From positions 62,001-126,000 of the forward strand of contig CACHBR010000001.1 of the NCBI GenBank assembly GCA_902578115.1: a stretch of DNA of 64,000 bases. The letters are read 5' to 3'. Shown in pieces: positions 26,496 through 34,797 of the stretch. Origin of the DNA: an uncultured Pelagibacteraceae bacterium. GTDB taxonomy: Bacteria > Pseudomonadota > Alphaproteobacteria > Pelagibacterales > Pelagibacteraceae. The notes beneath the pieces were generated by a model. It was not told the DNA's origin. It saw only the letters and a list, made by a program, of their open reading frames with translations, and searched no databases. How positions within the stretch are numbered: position 1 is the first letter of the stretch; each line of letters begins with the position of its first letter. Both the position numbers and the translations under genes were made by a program.

Positions 26496-27704
26496 ATGAA
26501 AAAAAAAATATTAATAATATTTAAAGCCCCTTGGCATTGGAATGATTTTGTCATAAACAAGTTTAAAAAATCTTACGAAGTAAAACATATTTTTCTCAAC
26601 ACTATAAAAAAAAATTTTTTACAAACTATAAATGAAATAAACAATTTAATTGATAAAGACAAAATCGAAATAGTTATCTTCGATGTTGACTATCAAAAGT
26701 TTATCAATCACTACTTTATAAAAAAAATAAAAAGTACATATAAAATTATGATGACCTGGGATGATTATGAACGACATAACTTTAATATAATTACAGCAAA
26801 CTCTTGCAACTTTGTTATTACAGGATGTCCACTTTCAACATTCAAATATAAAGAGGTAGGTAAAGACTCTTCATTTATGGTTTTAGAGTCTGATGGAAAT
26901 TTTTATAAGGATTTAAAAGTAAAAAAAAATATTGATGTTCTTTTCTTTGGTAAAGTTAATGAAGACAGGAAAGGTTTTTTAGATTATTTAAGGGAAAATA
27001 ACATTAATTTAAAAGTGGTTGGAAATAATTCGGAGAATAGGGTTTCTGATAAAGAACTTGTAAATTTAATTTGTAGATCAAAAATAGTAGTAAATTTCTC
27101 TAAAACAACATGGGGAAAAATAATGAATATTCCTGAAAAAAATGTCTTTTCATATCAATACATGTTTAAGGGAAGAATTGTTCAGGCGGGTCTATGTGGA
27201 ACTGCTTGTATTTCTGAGTATGCCCCTCATCATGATTTACTTTATAATAGTGACGAGTTAATTCAATTTTCAACAAAAGAGGAGTGTTTTAATAAAATAA
27301 GAGATTTATTAGAAAATCCAAATAAACTTGAACATTATCAAAAAAAATTTTCAGAGAAAACAATAGATAGTTATGAGGACGAAAAGACTCTTCTTAATGT
27401 GAAGAATTTTATCCAAAATTTTAATTTGGTAAGAAAAAATGAAGATAAACATAAATTAAACAGATTACCGTACTGGTATATAAGAATTTGTGCAAAGCAA
27501 ATTATTCTTAGAGACTTTAAAATTTATAAAATTTTAAATTCATTAGTTCATTTGAAAGAAATATTTCAATTAATAAAAGGATCTAATATTCTAGTAAAAT
27601 TTTCTGTAATTCTAGAGACTTTAATTAATATTCTATGGTTTTCAACAATTAGACTTTTTAGTAAAAAGGGTGTAGGAAAAAACAGGTATGCAGGAAAATA
27701 TTAG
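26496..27704 (+). CDS. glycosyltransferase (CgeB/DUF3880-like)
   Basis: A 402-residue cytoplasmic protein with a GT-B-like layout. The N-terminus is KKKILIIFKAPWHWNDF, a central segment MMTWDDYERHNF fits the interdomain region, and the C-terminal half has VLFFGKVNEDRKGFLDY and KNVFSYQYMFKGRIVQAGLCGTACISE, followed by DELIQFSTKEECFNKI, which resembles the CgeB-type acceptor pattern. The ATG is only three bases after the tRNA-Met CCA, so its mRNA must be cut out of a tRNA transcript or start leaderless. It overlaps the next gene by 17 bases. Confidence 0.75.
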   Translation: MKKKILIIFKAPWHWNDFVINKFKKSYEVKHIFLNTIKKNFLQTINEINNLIDKDKIEIVIFDVDYQKFINHYFIKKIKSTYKIMMTWDDYERHNFNIITANSCNFVITGCPLSTFKYKEVGKDSSFMVLESDGNFYKDLKVKKNIDVLFFGKVNEDRKGFLDYLRENNINLKVVGNNSENRVSDKELVNLICRSKIVVNFSKTTWGKIMNIPEKNVFSYQYMFKGRIVQAGLCGTACISEYAPHHDLLYNSDELIQFSTKEECFNKIRDLLENPNKLEHYQKKFSEKTIDSYEDEKTLLNVKNFIQNFNLVRKNEDKHKLNRLPYWYIRICAKQIILRDFKIYKILNSLVHLKEIFQLIKGSNILVKFSVILETLINILWFSTIRLFSKKGVGKNRYAGKY

Positions 27705-29388
27705 AGTCGCAGATTTTATTGCTTCTTTTTTAAAAAAAAAGGGAATCAAAAATATATTTATGTTAACAGGATATGGGGCAATGTATTTAAATGATGCAAT
27801 AAAATTATCGGGAATTAAATATTATGCTACAAGAAATGAGGCAACAGCCCCAATAATGGCAGAATCTTATGCAAGATTAAAAAATAAAGTTGGAGTTGCT
27901 TGCGTTACAGCAGGACCAGGAGCAACCAATGCTTTACCTGGCCTCGCCGAAGCATATGTTGACTCTGCACCGATCATGGTCATATCTGGACAAGTTGATT
28001 ATAAACAAACAACGCACAGCACTAAATTAAAAAATATAAGAACATTTGGAACTGCAGAAATCAACATCATTCCAATTGTAAGGCCGCTCACTAAATATGC
28101 TGAAATTATTAAAAATCCAAATGATGTAAAATATGTACTTGAAAAAGCATTTTTCCTTGCAAAAAATGGAAGGCCAGGACCTGTTTGGATTGATGTTCCT
28201 TTAGATGTTCAAAAAAAAGAAATTAATGTAAAAAATTTAAAATCTTTTAAACCAGAGAAAAAAAAAATATTTTTACCAAATATAAGTAGAGATGTTAAAA
28301 AAATTATAAACCTTCTGAAAAAGGCAAAAAAACCAATTTTTGTGGCTGGGAATGGGGTAAAACAAAGTGGAACAATTAAGATACTAAAAAAAATAATTAC
28401 TAAATGTAAAACTCCTTTATTACTTTCTAGATTTGCAAACGATCTTTTGCCTCACACTGACAAATTTGTTATGGGTCAAGCGGGTGTAAAAGGATCTAGA
28501 TATTGCAAAAGCATAATGCGCAATGCAGACTTAGTCATATCATTAGGATGTAGATTTGCTCCTCAATTTGTTGGTCATGATTTTTCAGCTTTTAAAAATG
28601 CAAAGATAGTCTCGGTTGATGTTGAAAAAGACGAATTAAATAAAAAAGGCGTAAAAGTAAATTATAAATTCAATTATGATTTAGAAAACTTTTTACCGAT
28701 TTTAAATAAAATGACAAAAGTTTCTAAATTTCCTAATTACAATAGTTGGATTAATTTTTGCATAAACAACAAAAAGAATAAACCAATTATTCCTGCAAAA
28801 TTAAAACAAAAAAATCCAATTGACTTATATTTTTTTATGCAAAAACTTGGAAATATTGCAAAAAAAAATGATATTTTAGTAACAGACGCTGGGTCAAATT
28901 ATTATATCGGCGGACAAGTCTGGTCTTTTGAAAAAGGAACAATGGAAATCACTTCAGTATCTAATGCAGCTATGGGTCTTTCTGTTCCTCTAGCGATTGG
29001 AGCAGCAGTTGCAGCTCCAAGATCTCGAATTTTAGCAGTGACAGGTGATGGATCACTAGAATTAAATATTCAGGAACTCAAAACAATTTCTCACAACAAG
29101 TTTAATATTAAATTATTTGTTATAAACAATGGTGGTTACGTATCTATGCATAATTGGGCCGATACCTTTTTTAAAGGCAGAAGACTAGATAATCCAGAAG
29201 ATACTGGAACAGGCACACTTAATTTCAAAAATATCGCAAAAGCATTTGATTTAGACCATTATTTAATACATAACTTTAAAGAAATAGATAACGACTTAAG
29301 AAAAATAATGAAAAACAACAAACCTCTTTTTATTGAAGTTGTTACAGATCCTAGACAAAAGATATATGATGCTTTTAAAGATTATTAA
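27688..29388 (+). CDS. acetolactate-synthase-like thiamine-diphosphate enzyme
   Basis: A 566-residue full-length ThDP enzyme of the acetolactate synthase/pyruvate decarboxylase superfamily. The catalytic glutamate is in ATRNEATAPIMAESYARL near residue 52, a central domain follows at about 190-330, and the metal/ThDP motif is VTGDGSLELN near residue 450 ending at NNGGY. In surface-sugar clusters such enzymes (YerE for yersiniose) attach a two-carbon unit from pyruvate to a 4-keto sugar; housekeeping IlvB normally has IlvH next to it, absent here. The start overlaps the upstream glycosyltransferase by 17 bases. Confidence 0.85.
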   Translation: MQENIRVADFIASFLKKKGIKNIFMLTGYGAMYLNDAIKLSGIKYYATRNEATAPIMAESYARLKNKVGVACVTAGPGATNALPGLAEAYVDSAPIMVISGQVDYKQTTHSTKLKNIRTFGTAEINIIPIVRPLTKYAEIIKNPNDVKYVLEKAFFLAKNGRPGPVWIDVPLDVQKKEINVKNLKSFKPEKKKIFLPNISRDVKKIINLLKKAKKPIFVAGNGVKQSGTIKILKKIITKCKTPLLLSRFANDLLPHTDKFVMGQAGVKGSRYCKSIMRNADLVISLGCRFAPQFVGHDFSAFKNAKIVSVDVEKDELNKKGVKVNYKFNYDLENFLPILNKMTKVSKFPNYNSWINFCINNKKNKPIIPAKLKQKNPIDLYFFMQKLGNIAKKNDILVTDAGSNYYIGGQVWSFEKGTMEITSVSNAAMGLSVPLAIGAAVAAPRSRILAVTGDGSLELNIQELKTISHNKFNIKLFVINNGGYVSMHNWADTFFKGRRLDNPEDTGTGTLNFKNIAKAFDLDHYLIHNFKEIDNDLRKIMKNNKPLFIEVVTDPRQKIYDAFKDY

Positions 29389-29393
29389 TTTTC

Positions 29394-30914
29394 ATGAGCC
29401 TAGATATTTTATTTATTCACCCAAACGCATCTAAAAAAATTTACCAAGAACTTAGCAAAGATCATTCAGCATATGAACCACCTATATGGGCAGGAATGTT
29501 AGCGAACCACTGTAGGTCTAAAAATTTTAAAACAGCAATTTTGGATTGTGAAGTTAGTAAACTAGATTATGAAAAAAGTGCCAAAGAAATAAATAATCTT
29601 AAACCGAAAATAGCCTGTTTCGTAGTCTATGGGCAACAACCCTCAGCTTCATCTCAAAATATGGAAGGAGCTACAAAAACTTCTATTGAATTAAAAAAAT
29701 TAAATAATGAAATTAAAACTTTATTTGTTGGAGGCCATGTTGCTGCCTTACCTAAAGAAACTTTACTAAAAGAATCTAGCATTGATTTCGTTGCATTGAA
29801 TGAAGGCGTATACTCAATATCTAATTTATTAAGTGCTGATAATTTAAATGAAGAAAGTTATCTAAAAAAAATAAAAGGAATAGGTTTTAGAAATAATGAA
29901 AACCAAATTATTTTAAATGAACCAGAAACAGTTGTTCCAAAAAAACTTTTAGAAGATGATTTACCTGGTATAGCTTGGGATTTGTTACCTAACTTATCCG
30001 AATATAGAACTGCAGGATGGCATTCTTGGTCAAATAATTCCGACAAACAACCATTCGCAGCCTTATATACAAGTCTGGGGTGTCCATATAAATGTTCATT
30101 TTGTATGATTAATATAATTAATAGAACTAATAATGATGAGAACGTTTCATCTCAAAACTCAAATATTTTTAGATGGTGGTCACCAGAATTTATAATTAAA
30201 CAGTTCGATTACATTGCAAAGCAAGGCGTCAAAAATGTTAAAATTGCAGATGAACTTTTTGTGCTAAATCCTAATCATTTTATGAAGATATGTGATTTAT
30301 TAATTGAACGAAATTATGGTTTTAATATTTGGGCCTATTCAAGAATTGATACTTGTAAGCCGCAATATTTAGAAAAATTAAAAAAAGCCGGAGTTAATTG
30401 GCTAGGTCTTGGAATAGAAAATCCAGACACCGTTTTAAGAAAAGAGGTTCATAAAGATTCATATAAAGAAGTTAAAATCATAGATGTTATAAATGGAATT
30501 AGAGAATCTGGAATAAATGTCGCTGCTAACTATATCTTTGGCTTACCAGAGGATACAGAGAAAAGTTTAAAATTTACATATGACTTTGCTGAAGAAACAA
30601 ATTCAGAGATGGTAAACTTTTATTCTGCAATGGCATATCCTGGTAGCCCTCTTTTTTTAGAGGCTCGGAAAAATGGAATTGAACTTCCATCAACCTATTC
30701 AGGATACAGCCAACACTCGTACGATACACTAAATTTGTCAACCACAAAACTTTCTGCTGGTCAGATACTAAAATTTAGAGACGAAGCTTGGATGAAATAT
30801 CATACTAATGAGAAATACTTAAATTTAATAAAAGAAAAATTTGGTCACAATGCAGTAGATAATATTAAAAGCACTACTAGAATTAAACTAAAAAGAAAAC
30901 TACTGGGAGACTAA
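29394..30914 (+). CDS. B12-binding-domain radical SAM protein
   Basis: A 506-residue protein with an N-terminal B12-binding-like fold (residues about 1-140: DILFIHPNA, FVGGHVAALPKE) and a central radical SAM domain with the CX3CX2C cluster at Cys230, Cys234 and Cys237 in LGCPYKCSFC. The segment YIFGLPEDTEKS near residue 380 belongs to this family. Related enzymes methylate or rearrange carbon skeletons in sugars, lipids and antibiotics. The reaction is unknown. It stands five bases after the ALS-like gene and one base before the alpha-1 gene, so it is surely cotranscribed with the ThDP genes. Confidence 0.85.
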   Translation: MSLDILFIHPNASKKIYQELSKDHSAYEPPIWAGMLANHCRSKNFKTAILDCEVSKLDYEKSAKEINNLKPKIACFVVYGQQPSASSQNMEGATKTSIELKKLNNEIKTLFVGGHVAALPKETLLKESSIDFVALNEGVYSISNLLSADNLNEESYLKKIKGIGFRNNENQIILNEPETVVPKKLLEDDLPGIAWDLLPNLSEYRTAGWHSWSNNSDKQPFAALYTSLGCPYKCSFCMINIINRTNNDENVSSQNSNIFRWWSPEFIIKQFDYIAKQGVKNVKIADELFVLNPNHFMKICDLLIERNYGFNIWAYSRIDTCKPQYLEKLKKAGVNWLGLGIENPDTVLRKEVHKDSYKEVKIIDVINGIRESGINVAANYIFGLPEDTEKSLKFTYDFAEETNSEMVNFYSAMAYPGSPLFLEARKNGIELPSTYSGYSQHSYDTLNLSTTKLSAGQILKFRDEAWMKYHTNEKYLNLIKEKFGHNAVDNIKSTTRIKLKRKLLGD

Positions 30915-30918
30915 ATTG
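30904..30918 (+). promoter_or_regulatory. Shine-Dalgarno site and TTG start of alpha-1
   Basis: GGGAG at 30904-30908 lies seven bases upstream of TTG at 30916-30918. There is no other in-frame start for about 95 codons, so TTG is the real start of the alpha-1 gene. Confidence 0.75.
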
Positions 30919-31755
30919 TCATACAAAAATTATCGTTTAAAAACATTTGAAAAGGCTTCTTTGTGCAGAAATTTTGAAAATGAGGTCTTTAAAAGAGTTA
31001 ATGAAAAAATTATCAATTTTCCAGTTTATCTATCAGCTGGACAAGAATATGTTCCATCATCAATAGCGCAGATAGTAAAAGATAAAAAACAAAAACCTCT
31101 TATCTTTGGCCAGCATAGAGGTCATTCAATATACCTTTCTTTTGGAGGAAATATTATAGAACTAATTGACGAACTTTTAGGAAAAAAAACTGGATGCACG
31201 AGAGGTATGGGCGGATCATTATCAATAAATTCAAACAAAATTAACATGTTTGGTCACGAGGGATTAATGGGAAGTAATGCATGTATGGGTGTTGGAGCAT
31301 GTTTTTCATCGGCAAAACCTACTATCGTCTTTTTAGGCGATGCATCTGTTGAGGAAGACTATGTTTTAGCCTCTTTAAGTTGGGCAGCTAAAAAGGAATT
31401 ACCAATACTTTTTGTAGTTGAGGATAATAATTATGCTGTATTAACCAAAAAGAAGGACAGAAGAGATTGGAAAGCAAAAGATGTAGCAAAAGCATTTAAA
31501 TTAGAGTCTTATGATATTGATGACCAACCCAAAAATATTTTTTCAGTACTAAAAAAAAACTTATTTAAAAAACCAATTTTTATAAATGTAAACACAAAGA
31601 GACTTTTCTGGCATTCAGGTGCAGGTGTAGATGAAGAAGTAAAAGGAGATAGATTAACAGTAGAAAAAAAATTTTTAGGAAAAAAAGCAGAAAAAATTCA
31701 CAGAAATATAAAAAAAAAGATTGAAAATTTATGGAAACAACGCTTAGAGAAGTAA
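30916..31755 (+). CDS. split ThDP dehydrogenase/transketolase-like alpha subunit 1
   Basis: A 279-residue E1-alpha-like protein. It shows FGQHRGHSIYLSFGG near residue 56, GCTRGMGGSLSI near residue 93, the metal/ThDP motif FLGDASVEED near residue 135 (GDG class) and EDNNYAVL near residue 162. Pyruvate dehydrogenase E1 alpha is about 350 residues and ends with phosphorylation loops not seen here. It starts with TTG behind a GGGAG site. The beta-1 gene overlaps its last 25 bases. No lipoyl E2 or E3 gene follows, so a simple oxo-acid dehydrogenase is unlikely; a carboligase role is inferred. Confidence 0.83.
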   Translation: MSYKNYRLKTFEKASLCRNFENEVFKRVNEKIINFPVYLSAGQEYVPSSIAQIVKDKKQKPLIFGQHRGHSIYLSFGGNIIELIDELLGKKTGCTRGMGGSLSINSNKINMFGHEGLMGSNACMGVGACFSSAKPTIVFLGDASVEEDYVLASLSWAAKKELPILFVVEDNNYAVLTKKKDRRDWKAKDVAKAFKLESYDIDDQPKNIFSVLKKNLFKKPIFINVNTKRLFWHSGAGVDEEVKGDRLTVEKKFLGKKAEKIHRNIKKKIENLWKQRLEK

Positions 31756-32648
31756 TAAAACAAATAACTTTTAAACACTTAAAAAAATTTAAAGGTCAGG
31801 TTTTCGGGCAAAACCTAACAGGTGTTGGTTGGGTAGCTGGAACCTTACCAAAACTTTATGAGAAAGATGGTGTGATAGAGTTACCAATGGCTGACGTTGC
31901 TAACGGAGGAATGGTTACAGGTGCAGCATTAGTTGGGAGGAGACCATTCTATATAATAAGATATCAAGGATACAACTGGTTAAATTGTATTTTTATTGTT
32001 AATTACGCATGTAAGTCTAAAGAAATTTGGAACAAACCCGCACCAATGTTTATAAGAGGCCTCTCAAGTGAAGGTGGCTTAGGCCCGGTTTCTACATCAA
32101 GCCATATATCAATCTTCTACAAAATGCCAGGGATCAAAATTTATTCTCCGATGACCAAAAATGAATACACTAAAACTTATAAAAAATTTATGAAGTCAGA
32201 TGATGTTTTTTATGTATCAGAACATAGAAAAAGTTATGAAAATAAAATAGAGTTGAAAAATTCTTTAAAAAAGAATCTTGATATAATTTTAATGCCAATA
32301 TCAGTAACTCGTTTCGAGGCAGAAAAAGCAAAAAATTATTTAAATAAAAACGGTTATAAGGTAGGGATAATTCATTTATATGAATTAAAACCCTTTGTTT
32401 TAAAAAAAAAATGGATAAGCATGATCAAAAGCTCTAAATATGGAGTTCTTATGACCGATAATGATTATGTTGATGGTATAATTAGAACTTTAGCTCATAA
32501 AATAAATGAGCAGACCAATAAAAAAGTTTATGTTTTGGGATTAAAAGATAAGTCCGCCGGGTATACACGTGAGACAAGTAATTTTCCACCATCAGCTTTA
32601 GAAATAATAACTAAAATTAAAAAAATAAAAGCAAAAAAAAGATTATAA
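31731..32648 (+). CDS. split ThDP enzyme beta subunit 1
   Basis: A 305-residue E1-beta/transketolase pyrimidine-domain protein. It contains VIELPMADVANGGMVTGAALVG near residue 45 (cited by its core LPMADVANGG), where E1 beta proteins have a glutamate that activates ThDP; here the place is Asp. It continues with RGLSSEGGLGPVSTSSH near residue 105, and a C-terminal transketolase-type domain from about residue 180 (ISVTRFEAEKAKNYL, VYVLGLKDKSAGY). It overlaps alpha-1 by 25 bases and is followed by alpha-2 after one base. Confidence 0.8.
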   Translation: METTLREVIKQITFKHLKKFKGQVFGQNLTGVGWVAGTLPKLYEKDGVIELPMADVANGGMVTGAALVGRRPFYIIRYQGYNWLNCIFIVNYACKSKEIWNKPAPMFIRGLSSEGGLGPVSTSSHISIFYKMPGIKIYSPMTKNEYTKTYKKFMKSDDVFYVSEHRKSYENKIELKNSLKKNLDIILMPISVTRFEAEKAKNYLNKNGYKVGIIHLYELKPFVLKKKWISMIKSSKYGVLMTDNDYVDGIIRTLAHKINEQTNKKVYVLGLKDKSAGYTRETSNFPPSALEIITKIKKIKAKKRL

Positions 32649-32649
32649 A

Positions 32650-33252
32650 ATGAATAAAAAGGATTTAATAAACTTTGAGGAGGAAATTGCATCTTTATTT
32701 AATCAAGGTAAAATAAGAGCTCCAGTCCATCTTTATCATGGTAATGAAGATAAAATAATAGAAATTTTTAAAAAAATTAACAAGCAAGATTGGGTTTTTT
32801 GTAGTTGGAGATCACATTATCAATGTCTTCTAAAAGGGGTTCCAAAAGAGAAAGTTAAAGATGAAATTTTATCAGGCAGATCTATATCTTTGTGTTTTCC
32901 TGAGTACAAAATATATTCATCAGCATTAGTTGGAGGTTCTATTCCTATAGCAGTAGGTACAGCAATGTCTTTGAAGCTTAAAAAAGAAAAAAGTACAATG
33001 GTTTATTGTTTTATGGGAGAGATGACATCTGAAACAGGTATAGCCCATGAGTGTATAAAATACAGTAGAAATTTTGATTTACCAATTCATTTTGTTATAG
33101 AGGATAATTCATTGTCTGTTTGCACAGACACTAGAAAAACATGGCAGCAAAAAAAATTAAGTTTTGAGGGTCCTAATGATAAATTTGTCACTTTTTACAG
33201 CTATAAGTCTAAGTGGCCACATGCTGGTGCAGGGAAAAGGATAGAATTTTAA
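32650..33252 (+). CDS. split ThDP enzyme alpha subunit 2 (short)
   Basis: A 200-residue E1-alpha-like protein, shorter than alpha-1 and than usual. Family signs are WVFCSWRSHYQCLLKGVP near residue 43, ALVGGSIPIAVGTAMSL near residue 95, and the metal/ThDP region FMGEMTSETG near residue 119, where the usual GDG is GEM, ending at EDNSLSV. It ends soon after that motif, so the C-terminal portion of alpha-1 is missing. It is followed by beta-2 after three bases. Confidence 0.75.
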   Translation: MNKKDLINFEEEIASLFNQGKIRAPVHLYHGNEDKIIEIFKKINKQDWVFCSWRSHYQCLLKGVPKEKVKDEILSGRSISLCFPEYKIYSSALVGGSIPIAVGTAMSLKLKKEKSTMVYCFMGEMTSETGIAHECIKYSRNFDLPIHFVIEDNSLSVCTDTRKTWQQKKLSFEGPNDKFVTFYSYKSKWPHAGAGKRIEF

Positions 33253-33255
33253 TTT

Positions 33256-33792
33256 ATGAAATACGCCGATGAATTAACTAAATCAATGATTTATCTAAGT
33301 AAAGACCCAAGAACTATATTCCTTGGACAAGCAGTTGCATACCCAGGCACTGCAATGACAAACACTTTGAAAAGTATACCAAGAAACAAACTCTATGAAT
33401 TACCTGTTGCAGAAGAAATGCAATTAGGAATAAGTAATGGATTAGCTTTAAATGGACATATTCCTGTAAGTATATTTCCAAGATGGAATTTTCTTTTACT
33501 TGCTACTAATCAATTAGTAAGCCATTTAGATAAATTTAGTATAATGTCACAAGGCAAATTTAAAACCAAAGTAATTATAAGAACATCAATTGGTTCACAA
33601 AGGCCTTTACATCCTCAACATCAACACATTGGAGACTTTACAGAAGCATTTAAAAAAGTTTTAAGTACAGTAGAAATCATTAGACTTGAGAAACCATCAG
33701 ATATATTTCCATCATACAAAAAAGCAATTGAGAGAAAAGATGGGAAAAGTACAATTCTAGTTGAGTATGGAGATTATTATAGCGAAAAGTAA
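33256..33792 (+). CDS. split ThDP enzyme beta subunit 2, pyrimidine domain only
   Basis: A 178-residue E1-beta-like protein. The segment LYELPVAEEMQLGISNGLAL near residue 48 has the glutamate that beta-1 lacks, and IIRTSIGSQRPLHPQHQH near residue 115 follows the E1-beta pattern. The C-terminal transketolase domain found in beta-1 is absent. Its stop is followed three bases later by the heptose kinase gene. It could pair with alpha-2, or share domains with the first pair. Confidence 0.75.
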   Translation: MKYADELTKSMIYLSKDPRTIFLGQAVAYPGTAMTNTLKSIPRNKLYELPVAEEMQLGISNGLALNGHIPVSIFPRWNFLLLATNQLVSHLDKFSIMSQGKFKTKVIIRTSIGSQRPLHPQHQHIGDFTEAFKKVLSTVEIIRLEKPSDIFPSYKKAIERKDGKSTILVEYGDYYSEK

Positions 33793-33795
33793 AAT

Positions 33796-34797
33796 ATGAT
33801 TATTACAAAAACACCGTATCGAATATCATTTTTCGGAGGTGGTAGTGACTATCCCTCATGGTATAAAAAAAATGGAGGTGCTGTATTATCTTCTACAATT
33901 GATAAGCATATTTATATTACTTGTCGTTTCTCACCAGGTTATTTTAAACAAAAATATAGAATAGTATGGAGAAAAATTGAGAACGTAAAAAAAGTTAACG
34001 AAATAAATCACAAAGCTGTAAGATATTTACTTAAACATCTAAATATTAAAGATGGATTAGAAATTCATTATTATGGTGATTTACCTGCAAGAAGTGGAAT
34101 GGGTTCTAGCTCATCTTTTACTGTTGGATTGATGCAGGCTTTATGCAAAATTAAAAATATTAAATTAACTAAAGCTGAGTTAGCAAAAAATAGTATTAAT
34201 TTTGAACAAAATATAATGGGAGAAGTGGTGGGCTCACAAGATCAGACCTCAGCTTCTTATGGTGGTTTTAATAAGATTCTATTTAATAAAAATAATTCTA
34301 TTAATGTTAAAAGAGTTTCTTCAAAAAAAAATATTAAAAAATTAAATGATAATCTTATTTTAATTTACACAGGTATTAATAGAACTGCTCATAAAATAGC
34401 AAATCAATACGTAAGTAAACTTACAACAGTTAAGAAAGAACACATTAGTAAAATATTAAATTATGTTAAAGAAGGTGAACATATTTTAAAACATGGCAAT
34501 ATCGATGATTTTGGAAGACTTTTAAATGATGCTTGGATGGAAAAAAAGGCTCTTAGTAGTTTAATTACAAATACAAAAATAAATGATATTTATGATGATG
34601 CAATTAGATGTGGAGCTTTAGGAGGTAAATTGTTAGGTGCTGGTGGAGGTGGTTTTTTACTAATGTATATGAGAAAAGCTGAAAGAAAAAAATTTTTAAA
34701 AAAAAATTACAAACTAATTAATATTCCATTTAAATTCACATCAACAGGAAGTGAAATAATTTTTGATAAATTAAAAAGGATAAAAAATGAAGATTAA
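33796..34797 (+). CDS. hddA: GHMP kinase, D-glycero-D-manno-heptose 7-phosphate kinase-like
   Basis: A 333-residue GHMP kinase. The N-terminus ITKTPYRISFFGGGSDYPSWY and AVLSSTIDKHIYITC are typical of HddA-type kinases, and the ATP loop is LPARSGMGSSSSFTVG near residue 99; GGKLLGAGGGGFLLMY near residue 280 is motif 3. By family it phosphorylates heptose 7-phosphate at C1, one step of the GDP-heptose route. It would work with the nucleotidyltransferase-phosphatase fusion at 37399. GmhA (isomerase) is not in the window. Fucose or other sugar kinase activity is an alternative. Confidence 0.8.
   Translation: MIITKTPYRISFFGGGSDYPSWYKKNGGAVLSSTIDKHIYITCRFSPGYFKQKYRIVWRKIENVKKVNEINHKAVRYLLKHLNIKDGLEIHYYGDLPARSGMGSSSSFTVGLMQALCKIKNIKLTKAELAKNSINFEQNIMGEVVGSQDQTSASYGGFNKILFNKNNSINVKRVSSKKNIKKLNDNLILIYTGINRTAHKIANQYVSKLTTVKKEHISKILNYVKEGEHILKHGNIDDFGRLLNDAWMEKKALSSLITNTKINDIYDDAIRCGALGGKLLGAGGGGFLLMYMRKAERKKFLKKNYKLINIPFKFTSTGSEIIFDKLKRIKNED

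Noticed and set aside
30916-31755. Alpha-1 as a gene fragment without a start
   Set aside because: A TTG with a GGGAG site at the right distance gives a complete reading frame of sensible length.
32650-33792. Alpha-2 and beta-2 as halves of one frameshifted gene
   Set aside because: The two frames match different subunits (alpha and beta), separated by a stop and a new ATG three bases later, the same layout as alpha-1/beta-1.
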